DNA from: Anaerocolumna sp. AGMB13025
GTDB taxonomy: Bacteria > Bacillota > Clostridia > Lachnospirales > Lachnospiraceae
Reading direction: 5' to 3'
Length of the DNA: 64,000 nt
Assembly (NCBI RefSeq): GCF_029689925.1
Contig: NZ_CP121445.1
Location: 2,721,001-2,785,000, forward strand
Shown here piece after piece: positions 1-9,004 of this stretch; the first letter of the stretch is position 1, and every line of letters begins with the position of its first letter. The notes below the pieces were generated by a model. The model ran no database searches, was not told the origin of the DNA, and saw only the letters and a list, made by a program, of their open reading frames with translations. Position numbers and translations under genes: made by a program.

Positions 1-15
1 TAGTATTAAAGTAAG

Positions 16-49
16 GTACATATCCCACCTTTACAGGTGGGATATGTAC
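16..49 (+). repeat. Perfect intercistronic hairpin upstream of oppB
   Basis: Two 14-bp arms (16-29 and 36-49) are perfectly complementary around a 6-nt loop. No T-tract follows, so it does not look like a good intrinsic terminator. The decamer tagtattaaa occurs on both sides (1-10 and 60-69). It sits just before the permease gene, where an oppA-like gene could end upstream of the window, so an mRNA-stabilising hairpin between a binding-protein gene and the rest of the operon is a reasonable inference. Confidence 0.6.
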
Positions 50-180
50 TGTTATGGGATAGTATTAAAACATATAACTTCGGACGAAATGTCAGCAGGG
101 TTAGCTGCACTGCTGAGGAAATATAGATATATTTTACCAGCAGTGTAGCCAACAAATCATATGGAAGGGAAGTACAGGAT

Positions 181-1149
181 ATGAAACAGTACATTATTAG
201 ACGTATATTTATCAGCATTATTGTATTAATAGGCGTGTCTATTATGATATATCTCCTTGGAAAATTAACTCCTGGGGATTATGTTGCTACCATAACTTCA
301 GGTAATCCTAATATTACAGCCGAAATGGAACAGAAGATGAGAGAATCCTACGGGCTGGATAAGGGAATCGTTGAAGGTTACTTTAGCTGGCTGGGTAAAG
401 CCTTAAGAGGTGACTTTGGAACTTCATTTTTATTCCAGAAACCGGTTACTGAAATTATCATAAGATATATACCCATTACATTTGCACTGGCTTTTACAGC
501 TATGATTTTTGAATTGCTCCTATCTATTCCTTTTGGTATTTTAGCAGCTAGAAAGCAATATTCAAAATCAGATTATGCAATTGTAACCATCGCGTTAATT
601 GGTATCTCATTGCCATCTTTCTTTTTCGCTGCCATCCTGAAACGTGTTTTTGCCGTAGGATTAGGAATTCTTCCGTTGTCTGGTATGGTAAATGCCAGAG
701 CTGGTTTTACCGGGTGGGCAAGGATTTTAGATATCGGTCAGCATCTGATACTGCCTGTTACCGTATTTGTTATCACAAGTGTCGGTGGTTTGCTAAGATA
801 TGTACGTACTAATATGCTTGAGGTTTTAAGTGCAGATTATGTAAGAACAGCGAGAGCAAAGGGTGTTCCGGAATATAAAGTTATTGGTAAACATGCATTT
901 CGTAATACTTTAATTCCCATTGTCACCATGGTAGGAGGTATGATACCAGGGCTTTTTTCTGGTGCAGTTATTACGGAAGGTATATTCTCCATTGAAGGAC
1001 TGGGAAATATAGCTTTAAAAGCAGTTACCGCAGGAGATATACCTTATCTGATGGGATTTAGTATGTTCTTAGCAGTATTAACTTTAATCGGAACCTTAAT
1101 ATCTGATATCTTATATGCTGTGGTTGACCCTCGTGTCAGGTACAATTAG
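181..1149 (+). CDS. oppB: Oligopeptide/dipeptide ABC transporter permease (OppB/DppB type)
   Basis: Membrane subunit of a peptide importer. The 322-residue protein has an N-terminal membrane segment (about residues 9-29) followed by the conserved early-loop region and about five more hydrophobic segments. The permease coupling (EAA) loop is visible near residues 220-245 with ARAKG followed by HAFRN and a proline, typical of OppB/DppB. The ATG at 181 follows a purine-rich AGGGAAG/AGGA stretch. It is the first gene of oppBCDF, with 14 bp to the next gene. No substrate-binding protein gene is in the window, so the exact substrate (oligopeptide, dipeptide, possibly nickel or a sugar) cannot be decided from the permease alone. 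Confidence 0.9.
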   Translation: MKQYIIRRIFISIIVLIGVSIMIYLLGKLTPGDYVATITSGNPNITAEMEQKMRESYGLDKGIVEGYFSWLGKALRGDFGTSFLFQKPVTEIIIRYIPITFALAFTAMIFELLLSIPFGILAARKQYSKSDYAIVTIALIGISLPSFFFAAILKRVFAVGLGILPLSGMVNARAGFTGWARILDIGQHLILPVTVFVITSVGGLLRYVRTNMLEVLSADYVRTARAKGVPEYKVIGKHAFRNTLIPIVTMVGGMIPGLFSGAVITEGIFSIEGLGNIALKAVTAGDIPYLMGFSMFLAVLTLIGTLISDILYAVVDPRVRYN

Positions 1150-1163
1150 GAAGGAGGTCTAGC

Positions 1164-2159
1164 GTGAACGATATAACATTAAAAAATCAACAGGAACAGG
1201 ATGAATTTGAACAAAACCAGGTTATTATTACACCCGGACAGATGGTAGCTAAGCGCTTTTTCCGGAATAAATTGGCCGGTGTAGGCATGGGGGTTATTAT
1301 TTTCATGCTTTTATTCTGTTTTATAGGACCGTTTCTTTCGCCTTATGGTGAATATGAAATCTTCTATATTAATAAAGCTACCGGTGAAGAAATAAACATG
1401 AATGATCCGGCAATCAAAGAAAGTGGTGTGGGCTTAAACCTAAAAGCCCCGATGTCCGCAGCCCATCCTTTGGGTACGGATGCAGACGGAAGAGATGTAT
1501 TGGCCCGTCTTATGTATGGTGGACGTATATCATTGACCGTTGGTATCTGTGTTGTTATTGTTGAATTATTAATTGGTATTACCCTTGGCGGAATTGCAGG
1601 TTATTACGGTGGTAAAATCGATATGATTATAATGCGTCTGGTGGAAGTATTTTACTGTATACCTTTTATTCCATTGATGTTAATTATCTCAGCTTTATTA
1701 GTTGGTTATGGGGTCTCACCGCAATATAAGATATATTACATAATGATTGTATTAGGTATCCTGAACTGGGCCGGAGTTGCCAGAATGGTCAGAGGTCAGA
1801 TTCTGTCTTTACGCGAAATGGAATATATGCAGGCTGCTGAAGCAGCAGGTATCCGTACCTATAAAAAAATCTTTAAGCATCTGGTACCTAATGTCATGCC
1901 GATTATTATTATTATGGCGACTATGGATGTCGGCTCTACTATTTTAACAGAATCCGTTATCAGTTATCTGGGTGTTGGTATTGCTTTCCCCTATGCCTCC
2001 TGGGGTAATATGGTTAATGCAGTAAACAGTTCTGTTATACTAAAGAATTACCTAAATATCTGGATGCCGCCGGGAATTTGCATTTTATTAACCGTTTTGG
2101 CATTTAACTTTATTGGTGACGGGCTTCGTGATGCCTTTGATCCAAAAATGAAAAGGTAG
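1164..2159 (+). CDS. oppC: Oligopeptide/dipeptide ABC transporter permease (OppC/DppC type)
   Basis: Second membrane subunit of the importer. A GTG start is set by a perfect AAGGAGG at 1151-1157. The 331-residue protein has a cytoplasmic N-terminus, a first membrane segment around residues 38-58 (the OppC N-terminal domain), and an extracytoplasmic stretch with the family signature LGTDADGRD near residues 100-108. Further membrane segments follow, with the EAA loop QAAEAAG near residues 222-228. The segment between the first helix and LGTDADGRD (about residues 60-97) is somewhat long and polar. Its stop abuts the next start, so translation is probably coupled to oppD. Confidence 0.9.
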   Translation: MNDITLKNQQEQDEFEQNQVIITPGQMVAKRFFRNKLAGVGMGVIIFMLLFCFIGPFLSPYGEYEIFYINKATGEEINMNDPAIKESGVGLNLKAPMSAAHPLGTDADGRDVLARLMYGGRISLTVGICVVIVELLIGITLGGIAGYYGGKIDMIIMRLVEVFYCIPFIPLMLIISALLVGYGVSPQYKIYYIMIVLGILNWAGVARMVRGQILSLREMEYMQAAEAAGIRTYKKIFKHLVPNVMPIIIIMATMDVGSTILTESVISYLGVGIAFPYASWGNMVNAVNSSVILKNYLNIWMPPGICILLTVLAFNFIGDGLRDAFDPKMKR

Positions 2160-3323
2160 GTGAAGGCAGTGGCACAGGATAACAAAGAAAGATTAAAAGA
2201 GATTAAGAAATTTAATATAAAGATGTATAGAAAGTTTAAAAGAGATAATAAAAAGAAAGTTCCCGAAGCAGAATATACGACGGTGATGAAGAACTCCGCT
2301 AATATCATAGAGTTTGATAATTTACAGACCTATTTTTATACGGATGCAGGCACGGTAAAGGCTGTGGATGGTGTTTCATTTGATATACCTATGGGTAAGA
2401 CAATTGGTGTAGTTGGTGAATCAGGCTGTGGTAAATCGGTAACAAGTTTATCGTTAATGCGCTTACTCCAAGGTCCACAAGGTCAGATTGCAGGCGGACA
2501 GCTTCGTTATAACCAAATTTCAAAAAAACGTGCAGTTGATATTACAAAGCTGCCAATCACCGAAATGCAGAAGATCCGTGGTAATGAAATTGCAATGATC
2601 TTCCAGGAACCCATGACAACATTAAATCCTGTATTTACGATTGGTAACCAGTTAGATGAGTGTATTATGCTCCATAATCCCAAGATGAGTAAAAAGGAAG
2701 TAAAGGAACGTTCCATCGAAATGCTGAAACTGGTAGGTATTGCAAGAGCAGAAGGAATCTATGATTCCTATCCTCATGAGCTGTCCGGCGGTATGAGGCA
2801 GAGAGTGGTTATAGCCATGGCGCTTTCTTGTAATCCGGGTCTGATTATTGCGGATGAACCGACTACTGCTCTGGATGTTACAATCCAGGCACAGATTTTG
2901 GATCTTTTACGTGATTTAAAGGATAAAATTAACGCTTCTATTATGCTTATTACCCACGATTTAGGGGTAGTTGCAGAGATGGCGGATTATGTTGTGGTTA
3001 TGTATGCAGGTCGTATTGTAGAACAGGGTACAGCCGATGAAATCTTTAACAAACCGCTGCATCCTTATACGGTTGGTTTAATGAAGTCTAAACCGGTTTT
3101 AAATGAAGAGGTAGATCGTCTTTATTCTATACCAGGTAATGTTCCAAATCCCATTAATTTACCGCCTCACTGTTACTTTAAAAACCGTTGTGAAAAGTGT
3201 ATGGAACAGTGTGAAGGTGTTTATCCGGAGTTAATCAGCGTAACACCAACTCATAAAGTAAGCTGTTATCTCCATGCAGGTTCCCGCATTACGGAAGATA
3301 AGAAGATAGGAGGAAAGAAATGA
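2160..3323 (+). CDS. oppD: Oligopeptide ABC transporter ATP-binding protein (OppD type)
   Basis: ATPase subunit of the importer. Walker A (GESGCGKS), the signature LSGGMRQR and Walker B ([11 protein letters not shown]) are all present. The C-terminal oligopeptide-transporter extension has a cysteine cluster (C-x5-C-x2-C-x3-C) of the kind seen in OppD/DppD proteins. The protein is about 387 residues because an unusual lysine-rich N-terminal extension of about 50 residues precedes the ABC fold. Start choice is open: GTG at 2160 lies directly after the oppC stop, and GTG at 2169 is nine bases later. The gene overlaps oppF by 4 bp. Confidence 0.9.
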   Translation: MKAVAQDNKERLKEIKKFNIKMYRKFKRDNKKKVPEAEYTTVMKNSANIIEFDNLQTYFYTDAGTVKAVDGVSFDIPMGKTIGVVGESGCGKSVTSLSLMRLLQGPQGQIAGGQLRYNQISKKRAVDITKLPITEMQKIRGNEIAMIFQEPMTTLNPVFTIGNQLDECIMLHNPKMSKKEVKERSIEMLKLVGIARAEGIYDSYPHELSGGMRQRVVIAMALSCNPGLIIADEPTTALDVTIQAQILDLLRDLKDKINASIMLITHDLGVVAEMADYVVVMYAGRIVEQGTADEIFNKPLHPYTVGLMKSKPVLNEEVDRLYSIPGNVPNPINLPPHCYFKNRCEKCMEQCEGVYPELISVTPTHKVSCYLHAGSRITEDKKIGGKK

Positions 3324-4297
3324 TGAGCAACGATAATATTCTTGAAGTCAATAATCTGTTGAAACATTTTCCTATCAAAGCCGGTGTTTTGCAGCGCACA
3401 GTAGGGCATGTAAAAGCAGTGGATGGAGTAAGCTTTAGTATTAAACGCGGTGAAACTTTTGGTTTAGTTGGTGAATCCGGCTGTGGTAAAACAACAATCG
3501 GACGTACTATATTAAGATTAACAGAACCTACCGGCGGTGAAGCTGTCATTAACGGTACCGATATATTTAAGATGAAGAAGAGTGAGTTAAGACCCCTTCG
3601 TCCGAAAATACAGATGATTTTTCAGGATCCTTACTCTTCCCTGGATCCACGTATGCCAGTTGGTGAAATTATTGGTGAAGCTGTTAGGGAACATAATATT
3701 GTTCCTAAGGGAGAGTATCGTGATTACATCATTAAAGTAATGAAAGATTGCGGGCTAAGACCATATTATATTGACCGTTATCCTCATGAATTTTCAGGCG
3801 GTCAACGCCAGCGTATCTGCATCGCACGGGCACTGGCTTTAAATCCGGATCTTATTGTTGCTGATGAACCGGTTTCAGCCTTGGATGTATCTATCCAAGC
3901 GCAGGTAATCAACTTGATGAAGGACTTGCAGAGAGACAGAGGGCTTACTTATTTATTCATTTCCCATGATTTATCCGTTGTAGAACATATTTCTGACAAT
4001 GTTGGAGTTATGTATCTGGGAAGTCTGGTAGAGATGGCTCCGAAAAAGGAAATATTCCGCTCCCCTATGCATCCCTATACCAAAGCCCTCCTCAGTGCAG
4101 TACCTGTTCCAAACCCAAATGTTAAGATGAACCGGACCATATTAGAAGGAGATATTCCATCACCGGCGAATCCGCCATCAGGCTGTAAATTCCATACCCG
4201 CTGTCCGCATGCCATGGAAATCTGCAAGAAAGAAGTACCAGAATTTATTGACCATGGTAAAGAACACAAAGTTGCATGCCATTTATTTAGGAAATAG
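3320..4297 (+). CDS. oppF: Oligopeptide ABC transporter ATP-binding protein (OppF type)
   Basis: Second ATPase subunit, forming the heterodimer with OppD. Walker A (GESGCGKTT), signature FSGGQRQR and Walker B ([12 protein letters not shown]) are intact, and the C-terminal oligopeptide-transporter domain (CKFHTRCP motif) is present. Two adjacent ATGs (3320 and 3323) both follow the strong AGGAGG at 3309-3314; 3323 has the better spacing. It is the last gene of the operon and is followed by a bidirectional terminator. Confidence 0.92.
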   Translation: MMSNDNILEVNNLLKHFPIKAGVLQRTVGHVKAVDGVSFSIKRGETFGLVGESGCGKTTIGRTILRLTEPTGGEAVINGTDIFKMKKSELRPLRPKIQMIFQDPYSSLDPRMPVGEIIGEAVREHNIVPKGEYRDYIIKVMKDCGLRPYYIDRYPHEFSGGQRQRICIARALALNPDLIVADEPVSALDVSIQAQVINLMKDLQRDRGLTYLFISHDLSVVEHISDNVGVMYLGSLVEMAPKKEIFRSPMHPYTKALLSAVPVPNPNVKMNRTILEGDIPSPANPPSGCKFHTRCPHAMEICKKEVPEFIDHGKEHKVACHLFRK

Positions 4298-4346
4298 AAG
4301 ATGTAAATACCTTGTAATTTGATGTATAAGAATAAAAAGTGATATG

Positions 4347-4380
4347 AAAAATACCCGGCAATATTTGCTGGGTATTTTTA
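4347..4380. terminator. Bidirectional terminator between opp operon and response regulator
   Basis: A stem built on aaatacccggca and its partner tgctgggtattt is flanked by A-runs on the left and T-runs on the right. It can therefore terminate both the opp operon and the convergent two-component system transcript. Confidence 0.8.
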
Positions 4381-4400
4381 TAGGGGTGTTTATAGATCAT

Positions 4401-5024
4401 TTATTTATTTTTATAATAAAAAATTGCAATCTGTGTACGGTCCCTTAAATTAAGTTTCTCCAGAATGAGGCTGATGTAATTGCGGACTGTACCTTCACTT
4501 AGAAATAAAAGCTCTGATATCTCTTTATTAGAAAGACCATCAGCGATTTTACATATAATTTCGTATTCTTTTTCTGTAATGCCATAAGATGAATAATTGG
4601 CTGCCGGGTTACTCTGGTGCAGAAGGTTTGGCAGCTTTGTTATAATTTCATTGCCGTAAACATTCTGTCCTTTATATATTGCATGAAGAGAAGGGACGAT
4701 ACTGTCAAAATCCTGTTTCAACATATATCCTTTTGCACCTATGTTAAGTGCCTTTATAATATAATCATCATCTAAAAAGGTAGTAAGATAGAGGATTTTA
4801 GCATTATGGTATTTACTTAATATAATTTCTCCTGCTTCTAAGCCTGTCATTTCATCCATTCGGATGTCCATTAACAGCACATCCGGTCTTAATTCTTCGT
4901 ATAACTTTACTCCCTCTTTGCCGTTATATCCGGTACCGGTAACGGTGATATCCTTGTCAGAATCTAAAATAATCTTTAGTGAGGAACACACCAATTTATC
5001 ATCATCAACTATCAAAACCTTCAT
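4401..5024 (-). CDS. NarL/LuxR-family response regulator
   Basis: DNA-binding response regulator of a two-component system. The receiver domain begins MKVLIVDDD with the phospho-acceptor Asp in LLMDIRM (about residue 53) and the conserved Lys in MLKQDF. A C-terminal LuxR-type helix-turn-helix (about residues 145-205) contains LSNKEISELLFLSEGTVRNY. The reading frame is open upstream to 5051, but MKVLIV at 5024 is the family start and follows GGAAAGG. It is downstream of and co-oriented with the histidine kinase, separated by a 240-bp gap full of tandem repeats. The probable target is the divergent ABC exporter (inference). Confidence 0.88.
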   Translation of the reverse strand: MKVLIVDDDKLVCSSLKIILDSDKDITVTGTGYNGKEGVKLYEELRPDVLLMDIRMDEMTGLEAGEIILSKYHNAKILYLTTFLDDDYIIKALNIGAKGYMLKQDFDSIVPSLHAIYKGQNVYGNEIITKLPNLLHQSNPAANYSSYGITEKEYEIICKIADGLSNKEISELLFLSEGTVRNYISLILEKLNLRDRTQIAIFYYKNK

Positions 5025-5083
5025 CTTATTCCTTTCCATATCGAATGTCACTTACGATACTGCCACAAATACAAAACTACTCA

Positions 5084-5213
5084 GGTTGAAAGAATTATAA
5101 CATGGCGTCTTATAAAAATTATAAATACTTTCAACCTTTGAAAGAATCATAACATAGCGACTTATAAAAATTATAATTACTTTCAACCTCTGTAAGAATC
5201 GTAATGTGGCTTC
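5084..5213. repeat. 52-bp tandem repeat between kinase and regulator genes
   Basis: The block around gaaagaattataacatggcg (5088) recurs with few changes at 5140 and again, more diverged and truncated, at 5192, an exact 52-bp period over about 2.4 copies. Each junction carries ctttcaacc. At 5128-5144 this forms the small inverted repeat ctttcaa-cct-ttgaaag, and a ggttgaaag copy lies at 5084-5092. It sits directly upstream of the response regulator gene. Confidence 0.8.
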
Positions 5214-5265
5214 CTTTCAAAAAATTTTTATATATTTATGCCCATTGTAATATAGTTTCTAAATT

Positions 5266-6381
5266 TTAATTATTCTTTCGGTAAGTTTCTTTTGGTATGG
5301 TTATGAATATTTTAAATCCCTTATCAAGTGTAATATTGATATTACCACGGAAGCTTTTAACTCGGTCTGTTATATTCTGGATACCGATTCCATCATAATA
5401 GAGCTGGTTTTCTATTAATTTACTCAATTTCAGCTGTTTTTGCTCCTCCATCGTGCCGTTATCTTGTATAATCAGCTGATACATGGCAGGGTGTTCTCTA
5501 AGGCAGATGGAAACTTTAGTAGCGTTGGAATGTTTGATTATGTTTGCCAGAGCTTCTTTTATAATGGCAATCAGGGAATATTTTAGTTTGATCTCTGGGT
5601 TTGATTTCATATCATATTCAAAACTGATGCTGCAAAAGGCGAAATCTTTAACCAGGGTATCAATATTCGTAAATAAGTCAATGGATTCATCATGCATGTT
5701 ATGGATACTGCTCCGGATACTGTCCATTCCTCCGGAGATGGACTCTTTTAATGAAGTGAGACCTTCTCTGGTAACGTCTTCTTTTGAGATTGTCAGGAGA
5801 GCGCCTATTTGCAAAAGAGAACGGGAGAGAAGATGACCGATATTATCGTGGATTTCTTTCGAAATACGGTTTCTTTCGTTTAAGGTGGCAACATTTATTT
5901 CATAATCCTGATTTTCCAGAATGCTTTGGTTTTTTTGCTCCTGCAATAAAGAGAGTTCCTTGGAGGTATCCCGCAATTCGTTAAATTCTGCCTGAAGTCG
6001 AATTGAGGAAATCGTTTTATATTTCATTATCCAGGCAAGAATAAAAAATACAAAACTTAAGAGGACTACACTGCTGTTATAGTGCTGAAAATTAAGAAAT
6101 AACGGAAACAATCCTAAAAAAGAAAGAATCTGGTAATCATATAAAGCTATATCGTAAATAATTAACGGAAGAAAAATAAAGCAGTTAGGTACTAATTGGC
6201 AGCAAGCGATATAAATAAGGAATAATCCAAGCTTTAACCTTCGATCATCCTGATAACTGCTAAGGCAGGAGAAGGTTACTGCAAGAATAATCGGAACGAT
6301 TGCATATGCAGAATGTACTTCTAACATATATAAAGTAAAACAACATAGAAAAAGAAGTATTTTATCATGGATTTCAAACAT
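5266..6381 (-). CDS. Sensor histidine kinase, HisKA_3 (LiaS/DesK-like) type
   Basis: Membrane sensor kinase paired with the NarL-type regulator. The first about 120 residues are hydrophobic, with about five membrane segments and almost no extracytoplasmic domain. A short coiled-coil region follows (about 125-165), then the HisKA_3 dimerisation helix with the phospho-acceptor His in EIHDNIGH (about residue 178). The HATPase_c domain has IIQDNGT and GIGIQNITDRV. The ATG at 6381 follows GGAGGG on the minus strand. Kinases of this layout usually sense membrane or envelope stress inside the bilayer. The divergent ABC-2 exporter supports a drug- or bacteriocin-response role, which is inference. Confidence 0.88.
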   Translation of the reverse strand: MFEIHDKILLFLCCFTLYMLEVHSAYAIVPIILAVTFSCLSSYQDDRRLKLGLFLIYIACCQLVPNCFIFLPLIIYDIALYDYQILSFLGLFPLFLNFQHYNSSVVLLSFVFFILAWIMKYKTISSIRLQAEFNELRDTSKELSLLQEQKNQSILENQDYEINVATLNERNRISKEIHDNIGHLLSRSLLQIGALLTISKEDVTREGLTSLKESISGGMDSIRSSIHNMHDESIDLFTNIDTLVKDFAFCSISFEYDMKSNPEIKLKYSLIAIIKEALANIIKHSNATKVSICLREHPAMYQLIIQDNGTMEEQKQLKLSKLIENQLYYDGIGIQNITDRVKSFRGNINITLDKGFKIFITIPKETYRKNN

Positions 6382-6921
6382 GATGCCCTCCGACTATTTA
6401 TAGAAATTTAATAATTATAATAATACCAAATAATGATGTATAAATCAATTCGTGATGACTATATATCGTGATAAATTTGGATATAGAATATAATATAGAT
6501 TAGAGTATGGACTTGGCTATAGATTTGTATATGGATTAGGTATAGATTTATATATGGATTTGGCTTAAGATTTGTATATGGATTAGGATATAGGTTTAGA
6601 TATAGATATAGATTCAGATATTAGATTTTGACATAAATTCGGATATAGTTACCAGATATAGATTTGTCCATTATTATTATTAATATTATTATTATTATTA
6701 TTATTTGGCTTTTGTTTTTGCACATATTTTTGGCTGGATGATTAGCAGATCATATGGTATCTTAATCAATTTCTGGATAGTAAAAAGTTATATAGGTATT
6801 TTTAGCATGTATTTGATTACATTTGTCATAAATAATTAATTACGTTGTTCACTGTAATGGAAAAATATGATAAGGTATAGTATACTTAAAGTTAAGTAAG
6901 TTAATCGGAGGATTGGAAAAT
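6382..6921. other. Divergent control region with low-complexity DNA
   Basis: There is no gene here. The region holds a degenerate repeat in which agatttgtatatggattagg occurs exactly at 6521-6540 and 6568-6587. A run of TTA trinucleotides at 6671-6704 follows, then the exporter promoter area near 6860-6900. The start of the kinase transcript must also lie here on the minus strand. Confidence 0.7.
6875..6897 (+). promoter_or_regulatory. Promoter/operator region of the ABC exporter operon
   Basis: A tatact hexamer at 6881-6886 is a plausible -10. It overlaps two dyads: agtatact and the perfect inverted repeat acttaa-ag-ttaagt (6884-6897). No good -35 is seen 16-18 bp upstream, which would fit an activator-dependent promoter. 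The response regulator encoded divergently is the obvious candidate, but this is inference. Confidence 0.45.
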
Positions 6922-7854
6922 ATGATAGTTGAGGTTAAAAACCTGGTAAAACGTTATGATAAATTAGTAGCTCTTGATCATTTGAATCTGTCAGTGGAGG
7001 AGGGGGAAATCTATGGTTTGCTGGGCCCTAATGGTTCGGGTAAGACCACTGCTATAAACTGTATTTTATCCCTGTTAAAATATGATAAAGGCAGTATTGA
7101 GATATTTGGGAAGCCTATGAGACCGGAGGCTTATGATATTAAGAGAGAAATCGGAATTATTATGCAGAACGTCGCTGTATTTGAGGAACTGACCGTGTAT
7201 GAGAATATTTCTTATTTTTGCAGTCTGTATGTAAAGGATAAAAAAGAAGTAAAACGGCTTACGGAGGAAGCAATTGAGTTTGTTTCTCTCCAGGACTTTA
7301 TAAAGTTCCTGCCGAAAAAGCTCAGCGGTGGGCTCTTGCGAAGATTGAATATAGCCTGCGGTATTGCCCATAAACCCAAATTAATTATTTTAGATGAACC
7401 TACGGCAGCGGTAGATCCCCAAAGCAGGAACAAAATTCTGGAAGGGATAAAAAAGCTAAATGAAAATGGTGCCACAGTCATATATACTTCCCACTATATG
7501 GAGGAAGTAGAGCAGCTTTGCAGCAGAATATCCATTTTAGATAAAGGGAAAGTCATTGCATCGGGAACCAAAGACGAATTAAAAAATATGATATCCCTTG
7601 GTGAAAAAATTACTGTGGAAGCCTATAACTTAACTGAGGACCAATTGATTGAAATTTCACATATTTCCAATGTTACTTATGTAGATTACAATGAAAATCT
7701 GTTAGTAATGAAGTCCAAAAAAGGTAAAAACAATCTGATCCATATACTTGACTATTTGCAGAGCCATGATATTAATTTCGGTAAGATCTATACGGAGATG
7801 CCGACCTTAAATGATGTGTTCTTAGAAATAACCGGCAAGGAACTAAGGGATTAA
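6922..7854 (+). CDS. ABC transporter ATP-binding protein (ABC-2 exporter, CcmA/DrrA type)
   Basis: ATPase of a three-gene ABC-2 exporter. Walker A is GPNGSGKTT and Walker B IILDEPTAAVDP. The signature is LSGGLLRR instead of the commoner LSGGMKRR. The C-terminal 80 residues form the DrrA-like regulatory tail. The frame is open from a TTG at 6913, but GGAGG at 6907-6911 is correctly spaced only for the ATG at 6922. The two following genes encode the membrane subunits. The likely role is efflux of a membrane-active compound; the substrate is unknown. Confidence 0.9.
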   Translation: MIVEVKNLVKRYDKLVALDHLNLSVEEGEIYGLLGPNGSGKTTAINCILSLLKYDKGSIEIFGKPMRPEAYDIKREIGIIMQNVAVFEELTVYENISYFCSLYVKDKKEVKRLTEEAIEFVSLQDFIKFLPKKLSGGLLRRLNIACGIAHKPKLIILDEPTAAVDPQSRNKILEGIKKLNENGATVIYTSHYMEEVEQLCSRISILDKGKVIASGTKDELKNMISLGEKITVEAYNLTEDQLIEISHISNVTYVDYNENLLVMKSKKGKNNLIHILDYLQSHDINFGKIYTEMPTLNDVFLEITGKELRD

Positions 7855-7867
7855 GGAGGAGAAGACC

Positions 7868-9004
7868 ATGGCATTTCAGTTGTATAAGATGAGAATAAAG
7901 TGCTTGTGCAGAAGTTATGAGACTGTATTCTGGTCATTTGGATTTCCATTTCTCCTGGCCATGTTTTTCTATATGGGGTTTGATAATTTAAGCAGTGATA
8001 AATATATAGATATCATACCGGTGGCAGTTGTAACAGAGGACAGCATGGGTAGTAATCTTGCTGATATTATGGCAAAAGTTGAGACAAAGGAAGGTAAAAA
8101 GATATTTGATGTTCAGGAAAAAAGCCTGGAGGAGGCAAAGGAACTCCTTAAGAATGATCAGATTGAGGGCTATATCATAGCTGCGGATACCCCAGAACTT
8201 TATATAAAGGAGAATGGTATAAACCAATCCATATTAAAAGCTTTTGCAGACAATTACCTGCATATGAGCCAGACTGCAAAGTCTATCGGTGCACTTAAGC
8301 AGAAAACGGTTAATGCCGGTTTTGTGAAAGAAATCTCACATTATAAGAACTATATAGCAGACGGCAATGATAAGGAGAGAATCCCGGATGTTACCCTGAT
8401 TTATTTCTATACCCTAGTTGGGCTGGCCTGCATGTTTGGTACAAACTGGGGATTTCGTGAAATGATTGATATCCAGGCTAACCAATCAATAGTTGGCGCT
8501 AGAATTAATGTATCGCCGATTCATAAAATAAAGTTGCTGCTCATTAATTTTATGGCTGCATTTACCCTTCATTACATCAGTATTCTTTTTTTGCTGTTCT
8601 TTTTAAATGAGGTTCTTGGAATAGATTTTGGTAATAAACTTGGATTTGTCTTATTAACAGCCTTACTTGGTTCTCTTTGCGGAATTTCTTTAGGTGCAAT
8701 GATCTGCGTGGTGGTAAAAGCAAATGTTAAGGTACGTTCTGCAATCTTAAATGCAGTGGTAATCGGCGGAGGAGTTCTCTCCGGCATGGTTGCAGTTGAT
8801 TTGAAATATTTGGTTGCTGCAAAGGCTCCGATCCTTAGCTATGTCAACCCTTCCAGTCTGATTACGGATGCATTTTACTGCCTGTATTATTATGAAGGCT
8901 ATGAAAAGCTGTTTCAAAATCTTTATATGCTCTGCATTCTAACGTTACTATTTGGGGCAGTCACGTACTATGAAGTAAGGAGGAGAGAATATGCAAGTAT
9001 TTAA
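7868..9004 (+). CDS. ABC-2 type exporter permease, first subunit
   Basis: The protein of 378 residues has the ABC2_membrane_3 layout. It has one N-terminal membrane helix (about 20-38), a long extracytoplasmic domain (about 40-178), then five or six membrane segments to the C-terminus. The start follows AGGAGGAGAAG, 13 bp after the ATPase stop. The end overlaps the next permease by 14 bp, so translation is coupled. The two dissimilar permeases with one ATPase suggest a heterodimeric membrane part. Confidence 0.85.
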   Translation: MAFQLYKMRIKCLCRSYETVFWSFGFPFLLAMFFYMGFDNLSSDKYIDIIPVAVVTEDSMGSNLADIMAKVETKEGKKIFDVQEKSLEEAKELLKNDQIEGYIIAADTPELYIKENGINQSILKAFADNYLHMSQTAKSIGALKQKTVNAGFVKEISHYKNYIADGNDKERIPDVTLIYFYTLVGLACMFGTNWGFREMIDIQANQSIVGARINVSPIHKIKLLLINFMAAFTLHYISILFLLFFLNEVLGIDFGNKLGFVLLTALLGSLCGISLGAMICVVVKANVKVRSAILNAVVIGGGVLSGMVAVDLKYLVAAKAPILSYVNPSSLITDAFYCLYYYEGYEKLFQNLYMLCILTLLFGAVTYYEVRRREYASI

